From: Peribacillus sp. ACCC06369
Lineage (GTDB): Bacteria; Bacillota; Bacilli; Bacillales; DSM-1321
Assembly (NCBI RefSeq): GCF_030348945.1
Contig: NZ_JAUCEN010000002.1
Location: 744,001-808,000, forward strand
Direction: 5' to 3'
Length of the DNA stretch: 64,000 bases
In this document: piece by piece, positions 54,521 to 64,000 of the stretch
Layout: the number at the start of each line of letters is the position of its first letter
Position numbering within the stretch: the first letter of the stretch is position 1
Made by a program: the position numbers and the translations under genes
The notes under the pieces: model-generated
The model's database searches: none
Told to the model about the DNA's origin: nothing
Seen by the model: only the letters and a program-made list of their open reading frames with translations

Positions 54521-54566
54521 AAAAAAAGCACCCCTAACTGTCAATAAGAGAAAGTTAGAAATGCTT
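54521..54566 (-). terminator. Leader terminator between riboswitch and metE
   Basis: AAGCA/TGCTT (54526-54530/54562-54566) and CTAACT/AGTTAG (54534-54539/54553-54558) form a split stem, followed by seven T on the minus strand. It is the likely expression platform. A second palindrome, CCTTATAATTATAAGG, at 54592-54607 may act as antiterminator or linker. Confidence 0.65.
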
Positions 54567-54657
54567 AAAATAAAGAGACATGCAGAATGCCCCTTATAAT
54601 TATAAGGTCCCTAACACCTCCCTATCTCCCGTAGGTTAAAACAGTGTTGTCGAAATA

Positions 54658-54870
54658 GGCAGGTCTCCTGACTTAGGGAATATCATTAGCAGCGAGCCTT
54701 CCCGATCCGTAGATCAGTGGCATATTGGATGGCGCTAACATTCCCATTACAGTGGCGGGACCGTGCCGGAATCAAACCGGGCTTCCCTTTTAATCCTAAT
54801 GAAAATTAGGAACCTATTTCCACATATGAAATTTCACTAAACCTGCTGATAAACTGATTGCAGGTACCAA
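54658..54870 (-). ncRNA. Cobalamin riboswitch
   Basis: On the minus strand the B12 box AGTCAGGAGACCTGCC (54674-54659) and the core GGGAAGCCCGGT...CCGGCACGGTCCCGCCACTGTAA (within 54788-54746) are nearly canonical. The 5' P1 region starts near 54870. It senses adenosylcobalamin and shuts off metE. Confidence 0.92.
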
Positions 54871-55089
54871 ATATTTATAAAATAAAAACTATTATAAAAA
54901 TTTAGATAATCTTAACATATCCGACCAAAAGGGTCAACATGAAAAAAATCGGGAAACGTTCCCGACATTTTGACAAATGCCTTTAGGGTGTGTGAGTGAT
55001 AAGGCTGAAGTCTGTTCCTAAAAAAGAATATATTGTTAGGACAGGGAGTATGTATAAAGGAAGTGGCGTTTTGAAATGGGGCGTAGGGG
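54871..55089. other. Divergent gap between riboswitch and K+ channel gene
   Basis: 219 bases; must hold the metE promoter (minus) and that of the channel gene (plus). GGGAAACGTTCCCG (54949-54963) is a small palindrome; no clear -35/-10 pair identified. Confidence 0.35.
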
Positions 55090-55509
55090 ATGACTTTCTA
55101 CATCTTGATTGCAGGAATCATTTTTTGCATGGTGATGAGCATTCGGACGTTATTTCTTGTTGAGTCGGGAGGAAAGAAGTTTTCTCTGGAGGATATGCTG
55201 TGGCTTGGCAATTTATATGCGACGATATTAGTTGGATTTGCACTGATTTATTTATTATACGAGCTTCAGAATCATTCGGTGATTCTTGATATGGGCAATC
55301 GATTGGATGGCACATTCTATGAACAGTTGAAGACTTCTTTTTATTTTAGCGCGATGACCATGTTTTCTGTAGGGTATGGAGATATAGCCCCAATTGGAAT
55401 GGGCAGGATGATAGCTACCATTCAGGCTTTCATCGGGTACACACTCCCGGCAGCGTTCGTGATTCGGACGGTGATCGATCTGGAGCATAAAGATAGGAAG
55501 GATAAATGA
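55090..55509 (+). CDS. Two-helix potassium channel
   Basis: 139 residues. Hydrophobic helices at about 1-22 and 32-55, then the pore helix and selectivity filter FSVGYGD (usually TVGYGD) and a last helix (about 105-128). Ion_trans_2 family; would assemble as a tetramer and pass K+. No RCK ligand-binding domain. A stop lies directly upstream, so ATG 55090 is the first possible start; the ribosome site GTAGGGG is close to it. Confidence 0.82.
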   Translation: MTFYILIAGIIFCMVMSIRTLFLVESGGKKFSLEDMLWLGNLYATILVGFALIYLLYELQNHSVILDMGNRLDGTFYEQLKTSFYFSAMTMFSVGYGDIAPIGMGRMIATIQAFIGYTLPAAFVIRTVIDLEHKDRKDK

Positions 55510-55571
55510 AAGTTGTGTTTCTTTCGATTATTGGGTACTCTTACCATAATGAAGGAAATGGAGGATTCAAT

Positions 55572-56042
55572 ATGACTGTTAAAATTGGAGAAAAAGCACC
55601 TGATTTTCAACTCCCTGCAAACAATGGTGAAATGGTTTCCCTATCGGATTTTAAAGGGAAATACATCGTTTTATATTTTTATCCAAAAGACATGACGCCA
55701 GGATGCACGACGGAGGCCTGTGATTTCCGGGACCACAATGAACAATTCGAGGAATTGAACGCTGTCATTATTGGTATAAGCCCAGATCCGGCGGCACGTC
55801 ATGAAAAATTCATCGAAAAACATGGATTGCCTTTTCTGCTGCTAGCTGACGAAAACCATGAAGCGGCTGAATCATTTGATGTGTGGCAATTGAAAAAGAA
55901 TTTCGGCAAGGAATATATGGGCATTGAACGTTCAACTTTCCTGATTGATAAGGCAGGTAAAATAGTCAAGGAATGGCGTAAAGTAAAAGTCAAAGGCCAC
56001 GTCGAAGAAGCGCTTGAAACTCTTCGAGACCTAGAAAAATAA
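55572..56042 (+). CDS. bcp: Thioredoxin-dependent thiol peroxidase Bcp
   Basis: 156 residues. Atypical 2-Cys peroxiredoxin: peroxidatic Cys45 and resolving Cys50 in TPGCTTEACDFRD. Reduces organic and hydrogen peroxide with thioredoxin, in the cytoplasm. ATG at 55572 after TGGAGGA; a longer frame from 55506 has no site. B. subtilis ygaF, here too just upstream of perR, which fits a peroxide-defence neighbourhood. Confidence 0.92.
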   Translation: MTVKIGEKAPDFQLPANNGEMVSLSDFKGKYIVLYFYPKDMTPGCTTEACDFRDHNEQFEELNAVIIGISPDPAARHEKFIEKHGLPFLLLADENHEAAESFDVWQLKKNFGKEYMGIERSTFLIDKAGKIVKEWRKVKVKGHVEEALETLRDLEK

Positions 56043-56053
56043 GGGACAGGCAG

Positions 56054-57178
56054 ATGAAGGATGAACGAATAACGAAGCTTGCGGCCAGGCTGATTCATCA
56101 TTCGATACAATTACAGCCAAAAGAGAGAATCCTCATCCGGGGCCATATCAACACGAAACCATTGTTGAAAGAGCTGATTGATGAAATATACAGGGTGGGT
56201 GCTTATCCATATATAGAACTCGAAGACGATGAGATTAGCCGACATCTGTTACAAGGGAATGTGAAGGAACAACTTGATACATCGTCGCAATGGGCTTTGA
56301 AGAAGTATACGGATATCGATGCGGTCATCATCATCACCAGTGAAGAAAACGACGTGGAAATGACTGATGTTCCCATCGAGAGGCAACGTATTCAAGGGGA
56401 AGCTATGAATTCTCCCACTCTTTTCTATGTAAACAACCGACGGTGGGTCTTACTTAAATATCCCACCAACGCATCAGCGCAAAAAGCCGGCATGAACTTC
56501 GACAGGTACCAAGACTTCCTTTTCAAAGTATGCACTATGGATTACGGGAAAATGGAGGCGGCATTTAAACCGTTAAAGCAATTGATGGAACGGACTGACA
56601 AAGTCAGGATCGTTTCACCGGGGACAGATCTGACTTTTTCCATCAAAGGTATGCCGGCCATCATATGTGCCGGCAAAAAGAATTTACCTGATGGGGAAGT
56701 GTTTACGGCACCCATAAAAGAAAGCGTCAATGGAAGGATATCCTTCAACGCACCCACAACCTATGAAGGAATCACCTTTAGTGACATGGAATTAAACATT
56801 GAAAAGGGGAAAATCATTAAAGCCATTTCCAATCAACCTGCCAAAATGAACCGGATTCTGGATATCGATGAAGGGTCCCGTTTTATCGGGGAGTTCGCAA
56901 TTGGAATCAATCCATACATATTGGAACCTATGGACGATACATTGTTCGATGAGAAAATAAGCGGGAGTCTGCACTTGGCTCTGGGACTTGCCTATGGAGA
57001 AGCGGATAATGGAAACCGTTCATCTATACACTGGGATATGGTCTTGATCCAGCGTCCTGAATATGGCGGTGGTGACATCTACTTTGACGATGTGCTGATC
57101 AGAAGGGATGGAAATTTCATATTGCCTGAATTACATGCATTAAACCCAAATTCATTAAAACAAAGCCTTTTTTATTAA
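56054..57178 (+). CDS. M29 family aminopeptidase
   Basis: 374 residues, thermophilic metalloaminopeptidase (AmpS) family. Metal ligands appear in LPDGEVFTAP (Glu), GEFAIGINPY (Glu), SLHLALGLAYG (His, Tyr) and SIHWDM (His, Asp). Cleaves N-terminal amino acids with Co/Zn. Starts 12 bases after bcp, so probably co-transcribed with it. Not at this spot in B. subtilis as far as I recall. Confidence 0.88.
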   Translation: MKDERITKLAARLIHHSIQLQPKERILIRGHINTKPLLKELIDEIYRVGAYPYIELEDDEISRHLLQGNVKEQLDTSSQWALKKYTDIDAVIIITSEENDVEMTDVPIERQRIQGEAMNSPTLFYVNNRRWVLLKYPTNASAQKAGMNFDRYQDFLFKVCTMDYGKMEAAFKPLKQLMERTDKVRIVSPGTDLTFSIKGMPAIICAGKKNLPDGEVFTAPIKESVNGRISFNAPTTYEGITFSDMELNIEKGKIIKAISNQPAKMNRILDIDEGSRFIGEFAIGINPYILEPMDDTLFDEKISGSLHLALGLAYGEADNGNRSSIHWDMVLIQRPEYGGGDIYFDDVLIRRDGNFILPELHALNPNSLKQSLFY

Positions 57179-57256
57179 GGCTAAGGCTTTTGTCCAACTC
57201 AAAAAGGGGACACCTGAATATGCTTTATTAAGGGAATACCTCCTCAGAGAAAGTTG

Positions 57257-57285
57257 CACGGGACACACAGAGCCCGTGTTTTTTT
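57257..57285 (+). terminator. Terminator of bcp-aminopeptidase unit
   Basis: CACGGG (57257-57262) pairs with CCCGTG (57273-57278), then seven T. Confidence 0.8.
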
Positions 57286-57311
57286 ATGTTAATTAAAAGG
57301 GAGAGATAAAC

Positions 57312-58256
57312 ATGTTAATACTTTCAACAATCATTCCGAATGAAAGCATCCAAACGAAGATGATGGACGCATTTCCTGATTTGAACTTCATTTATCAAGA
57401 AGGATGGACGGATGAGCCACTTAATGAAGCGGAAATCTTGATTACATACGGTGAGGATTTAAATGAAGAAATCATTGGGAAAGCGGCGAACTTAAAATGG
57501 ATAATGGTCATGAGTGCAGGATTGGAATTAATGCCTTTTAAAGCCATTGAGGAACGCGGCATTTTGGTGACGAACGCAAGAGGCATTCATAAAATCCCAA
57601 TGGCCGAGTATACGATAGGGATGCTTTTACAATATGAAAAGAAACTGAAACTGCTTATGAAGAATGAAAGGGAAGAACTGTGGCATAGAAAGATTGAAGT
57701 AGGGGAATTGAATGGCAAAACGATGCTCGTTCTTGGTGCCGGTGCAATTGGAGGAGAAGTGGCCCGTTTGGGGAAAGCCTTTAGGATGACGACTATGGGG
57801 GTGAACCGCAGCGGGAAGCCAGTGGATTCCATCGATCGCCTTTATACACTGGATAATATATTGGAAGCCGTACCGGAAGCCGATTACATCGTATCCGTCC
57901 TGCCAAGTACTGATGAAACCAAGGGCCTTCTGCAAAAAGAACACTTTAAAGCAATGAAAGAAACCTCCGTATTCGTGAATATTGGCCGCGGTGATCTTAT
58001 TAACGATGAAGTGTTGATCGAAGCATTGGAAGCAGGGGAATTGGCTCATGCCATCTTGGATGTATTTGATCCGGAACCTTTAGGAAAAGGGCATCCATTT
58101 TGGAAGATGGAAAACGTTACGGTCACACCGCATCTTTCAAGTAAAAGCGGAGAATATTTACCAAGAACCTTTGCTATATTCGAAAAAAACATGCGTGAAT
58201 ACCTGAAAGCTGGAAAAGACTTCATCAACGTAATCGACTTATCGAGGGGATACTAA
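57312..58256 (+). CDS. D-2-hydroxyacid dehydrogenase
   Basis: 314 residues. NAD-binding domain VLGAGAIGGEVARLGKAF; catalytic Arg in NIGRGDLI, Glu in DVFDPEPL and His in TPHLSSKSGEY. Phosphoglycerate dehydrogenase-like fold; reduces a 2-oxoacid to a D-2-hydroxyacid or the reverse. Substrate not identifiable. Own AGGGAGAG ribosome site; monocistronic ahead of perR. Confidence 0.87.
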   Translation: MLILSTIIPNESIQTKMMDAFPDLNFIYQEGWTDEPLNEAEILITYGEDLNEEIIGKAANLKWIMVMSAGLELMPFKAIEERGILVTNARGIHKIPMAEYTIGMLLQYEKKLKLLMKNEREELWHRKIEVGELNGKTMLVLGAGAIGGEVARLGKAFRMTTMGVNRSGKPVDSIDRLYTLDNILEAVPEADYIVSVLPSTDETKGLLQKEHFKAMKETSVFVNIGRGDLINDEVLIEALEAGELAHAILDVFDPEPLGKGHPFWKMENVTVTPHLSSKSGEYLPRTFAIFEKNMREYLKAGKDFINVIDLSRGY

Positions 58257-58331
58257 AATACAATACGAAAATGGGAAAGATTCAAAGCGGTGATGAATAA
58301 AATAAAAAAGAATGGTAAAACCATCGAATTA

Positions 58332-58378
58332 TTGACAAATTCAACGAATAAAAGGTACACTAATTATAAATATTACAA
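58332..58378 (+). promoter_or_regulatory. perR promoter with PerR box
   Basis: TTGACA (58332-58337) and TACACT (58356-58361), 18-base spacer. TTATAAATATTACAA (58364-58378) matches the PerR box TTATAATNATTATAA at 12 of 14 defined positions and sits just after the -10. Autorepression is known for perR in B. subtilis. Confidence 0.75.
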
Positions 58379-58419
58379 TTTAAGAATTCATACTTAATGA
58401 GAAAACGAGGTGGATGACG

Positions 58420-58857
58420 GTGTCTGAAGTTCAGTTAAAAGAAGCATTGGATTCCCTAAAAGATACCGGTGTAAGAATAACTCCTCAACGCCATGCGATA
58501 CTTGAGTATTTGATAAGCTCCATGTCCCACCCTACCGCGGATGATATATATAAAGCGCTGGAAGGCAAGTTTCCAAATATGAGCGTGGCGACAGTTTATA
58601 ATAACCTGCGTGTTTTCCGGGAGGTAGGCTTGGTAAAAGAACTTACTTATGGTGATTCTTCAGCCAGGTTTGATTTCGTAACGACGAATCATTATCATGT
58701 AATCTGTCAAACCTGTGGGAAAATTGTGGATTTCGACTATCCTGCATTGGATGAAGTCGAGCATTTCGCGGCACAAGTCACCGGTTTCAATGTCAGTCAC
58801 CATCGGATGGAAATCTACGGCGACTGTACGGATTGTGCGAAAAAAGAAACGCATTAA
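58420..58857 (+). CDS. perR: Peroxide-responsive repressor PerR
   Basis: 145 residues, Fur family. With the GTG at 58420 numbering equals B. subtilis: regulatory metal His37, Asp85, His91, His93, Asp104 and structural zinc Cys96, Cys99, Cys136, Cys139, all present. Iron-catalysed oxidation of the His releases DNA. Represses catalase, peroxidase and itself. The ATG at 58414 is an alternative start but abuts GAGGTGG. Downstream of a PerR box. Confidence 0.94.
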   Translation: MSEVQLKEALDSLKDTGVRITPQRHAILEYLISSMSHPTADDIYKALEGKFPNMSVATVYNNLRVFREVGLVKELTYGDSSARFDFVTTNHYHVICQTCGKIVDFDYPALDEVEHFAAQVTGFNVSHHRMEIYGDCTDCAKKETH

Positions 58858-58888
58858 AAAAAGTTCCTCCACTTGGTTGGAACTTTTT
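58856..58888 (+). terminator. Terminator of perR
   Basis: AAGTTCC (58861-58867) pairs with GGAACTT (58879-58885), flanked by A-run and seven T. Confidence 0.85.
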
Positions 58889-58957
58889 TTCATGTCTCGA
58901 AGAAATGATACAATTGTTAAGGTCTCATGATAGGTAAATCAGCAAGCTGGAATCCCT

Positions 58958-59311
58958 CTAATCATGCAGGCTTTTGCGATTATATTTTTCGTTAAATTCT
59001 TCGCCTTCCAACTTTTTGTCAAGGGTCAAGGGTTCTTCACAATGCATGCAAATATCTACACGCCCTAATATTTTTGTAGGTTTGCTGCAGTTAGGACAGA
59101 CAACCTGGATCGTTTTTGTAGAAAGCATTCCAATCCAAAAATAAACCCCGGTGCTTGCGATTATGAATAAAAGGCCAAGCCCCATGAAAAGTGTCATGAC
59201 AACTGGATGTGATTTGAAGAAAAGCCCGATATACATTACGATAAAGCCGATGAAAATCAAACTCAAAGCAAATGTACGTATTTTATTGATTTTGCTAGAA
59301 TGTTTAGCCAT
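58958..59311 (-). CDS. ygzB: YgzB family membrane protein (UPF0295)
   Basis: 117 residues. Two membrane helices (about 13-33 and 40-63), then a zinc-ribbon-like pair CPNC and CMHC (about 74-77 and 91-94). Function unknown. Convergent with perR, same order and length as B. subtilis. Confidence 0.9.
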   Translation of the reverse strand: MAKHSSKINKIRTFALSLIFIGFIVMYIGLFFKSHPVVMTLFMGLGLLFIIASTGVYFWIGMLSTKTIQVVCPNCSKPTKILGRVDICMHCEEPLTLDKKLEGEEFNEKYNRKSLHD

Positions 59312-59486
59312 GGATTGTCCCTCCTAAAATATAACTTTAACTATAACATAAACAATGGATGGAACAAAAAAGAAATAAAGGATACTTATTACTTTTGAAT
59401 TGAAATGGTTTGGGGTAAGGGAAATAAGCAGGAAAATGAAGAGTTTTGTCGAAAGTTAAAAAAAAAAGGTTTTGGAGGAATTTATG

Positions 59487-60362
59487 ATGGAAGATATCCT
59501 TCGCCCGATTTATCAAGAGCGAGCAAGCTTAAAATCTACACTTGGAATCTTGTTAATAGAAAAAAGAGAAGATAATAGCCCGATTACCGATACATTTGAT
59601 TACATCCTATTTGTGATTGCAGACGAAGCCCAGGAGGCCGTGTTTTTAAAACACTACACTTATCAGGATAAAAAGGCAGCCTTACATATCGTAAAGGAAG
59701 ACCAGTTAAAAGAATGGCTCCTATTAGGGACGAACCGCAAAGTGGTTGACTGGATCTATAATGGGAAGGTCCTTTTTGACCGGAATGAATATTTGGACCG
59801 TTTGAAAACCGAAATCCGGGAGTTCCCCTTCTATGGAAGGAAGTTAAAGATGGGGATGGAGTTTGCGAAGTTAATTCGCAGGTACATGGATGGGAAAAGC
59901 TTTTTTGAAAAAGGTCATTATCTTGAGGCATACAACCATATCGTTCATTCCCTACATCACTTGGCACGTTTGGAAATAATAGAACAAGGCTTTTATCCGG
60001 AGGTTACGGTCTGGAACCAAGTGAAGCAAATGGAACCTGAGATCTACAAGTTGTATAAAGAATTGATCAGCAGTGAGGAAACTCTTGAAAAAAGATTGGA
60101 GCTTCTATTCCTTGCGAGTGAATTTCTTATTTATTCGAGGACGAATGCAGGTTCACAGCATTTGGTAGAAATAATGGGGACGAAAGAAGATCCGTGGACG
60201 ATTGCGGAGCTTATGGAGCATCCGGAAGTTAAGTTTTATTCAGTCGACCTAGGTGTTCTGTTGGAATATTTGATAGAGAAGAAGGTAATCGATGTCATCA
60301 AAGCGGAGACAAAAGGACACGAGGTTTATCATCGGTTTTATCGAGTTTCAAAAAACTTTTAA
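59487..60362 (+). CDS. ygxA: Nucleotidyltransferase-like protein YgxA
   Basis: 291 residues. Begins MEDILRPIYQERASLKSTLGIL and is helical in the second half (SFFEKGHYLEAYNHIVHSLHHLARLEI). YgxA family: nucleotidyltransferase-like fold without a clear catalytic Gly-Ser/Asp triad. Function unknown. ATG at 59487 is 8 bases after GGAGG; 59484 is possible. Directly upstream of an rRNA operon as in B. subtilis. Confidence 0.85.
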   Translation: MEDILRPIYQERASLKSTLGILLIEKREDNSPITDTFDYILFVIADEAQEAVFLKHYTYQDKKAALHIVKEDQLKEWLLLGTNRKVVDWIYNGKVLFDRNEYLDRLKTEIREFPFYGRKLKMGMEFAKLIRRYMDGKSFFEKGHYLEAYNHIVHSLHHLARLEIIEQGFYPEVTVWNQVKQMEPEIYKLYKELISSEETLEKRLELLFLASEFLIYSRTNAGSQHLVEIMGTKEDPWTIAELMEHPEVKFYSVDLGVLLEYLIEKKVIDVIKAETKGHEVYHRFYRVSKNF

Positions 60363-60380
60363 AAAAATGTGTTTTTATTG

Positions 60381-60409
60381 TTGACCAATAATAATATAGG
60401 TGTTATATT
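60381..60409 (+). promoter_or_regulatory. rRNA promoter P1
   Basis: TTGACC (60381-60386) and TATATT (60404-60409), 17-base spacer. Confidence 0.75.
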
Positions 60410-60475
60410 AATACATGTCGCTGCGGGACATCAGCTTTCGCAGCTTCATCAAAACAAAGAAAATAAAAAAACATG

Positions 60476-60505
60476 TTGACAACAGAGTTGATAACATGAT
60501 AAGAT
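60476..60505 (+). promoter_or_regulatory. rRNA promoter P2
   Basis: TTGACA (60476-60481) and TAAGAT (60500-60505), 18-base spacer, about 95 bases after P1, the usual tandem arrangement. Confidence 0.7.
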
Positions 60506-60540
60506 GTAAAAGTCGCTTGCGAAGTAAACGACAACGAAAT

Positions 60541-60555
60541 TGCTCTTTGAAAACT
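60541..60555 (+). promoter_or_regulatory. boxA antitermination element
   Basis: TGCTCTTTGAAAACT matches rRNA leader boxA in Bacillus. A related TGTTCCTTGAAAAC lies in the 16S-23S spacer (62287-62300). Confidence 0.8.
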
Positions 60556-60630
60556 GAACAAAACAAAGCGCCAACGTTAAATTTTAAGTGAGCACACACT
60601 ATTAAAAAAGCAAAATGAGCAAGTCAAACA

Positions 60631-64000
<3,370 letters not shown>

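Overview
The window comes from the chromosome of an endospore-forming Bacillaceae. Evidence: two small acid-soluble spore protein genes (sspE, sspK), the FabL enoyl-ACP reductase, frequent TTG and GTG starts behind strong Shine-Dalgarno sequences, and a long stretch collinear with the B. subtilis yfhD-to-ygxA/rrn region. The 16S rRNA variable regions look like the Peribacillus (Bacillus simplex) group; that placement is recognition from memory, not a search. GC content is moderate to low.

Layout. 1-4.1 kb: a catalytically dead NlpC/P60 protein, a DUF2157/GDYXXXLXY membrane pair, and a divergent PadR-DUF1700-DUF4097 operon with an operator-like promoter region. 4.7-12.6 kb: an MFS exporter, a 1556-residue polytopic protein with four exact-period 115-residue repeats, a 24-residue secreted-looking peptide coupled to a frame-disrupted 87-residue gene, and a GRDP-like protein with a Ser/Cys tail. 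12.8-19 kb: an Xis-like HTH protein, an AI-2E family permease, a polar amino-acid ABC transporter, a LysR regulator and a universal stress protein. 19.1-24.5 kb: a MerR-controlled acyl-CoA degradation operon (SDR, acyl-CoA dehydrogenase, thiolase, acyl-CoA ligase). 24.7-24.9 kb: a cluster of seven DnaA-box-like sites between convergent genes.

24.9-35.5 kb: the conserved block yfhD, yfhE, yfhF, recX, yfhH, sspK, yfhJ, yfhP, mutY, yfhS, fabL, sspE, ygaB, ygaC/ntdP, ygaD. 35.6-40.8 kb, inserted relative to B. subtilis: an EamA transporter behind an apparent attenuator, then a yhbI-yhbJ-yhcA-yhcB-yhcC-like drug-efflux locus. 40.9-48.4 kb: ygaE, a stand-alone 1490-residue glutamate synthase large subunit whose Shine-Dalgarno appears bridged by a hairpin, and gsaB. 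48.5-54.9 kb: an ABC-2 exporter operon, and a cobalamin-riboswitch-controlled metE overlapping a thioesterase gene by ATGA. 55-60.4 kb: a K+ channel, bcp, an M29 aminopeptidase, a D-2-hydroxyacid dehydrogenase, autoregulated-looking perR, ygzB and ygxA. 60.4-64 kb: two rRNA promoters, 16S rRNA and the first part of 23S rRNA, with no tRNA in the spacer.

Themes: housekeeping DNA repair (mutY, recX), sporulation, peroxide defence (perR, bcp), tetrapyrrole synthesis (gsaB) and methionine synthesis (metE) sit in conserved order. The less conserved segments at 4-12.6 kb and 35-40 kb carry transporters and unfamiliar membrane or secreted proteins. No prophage, insertion sequence, CRISPR array or tRNA gene was seen.
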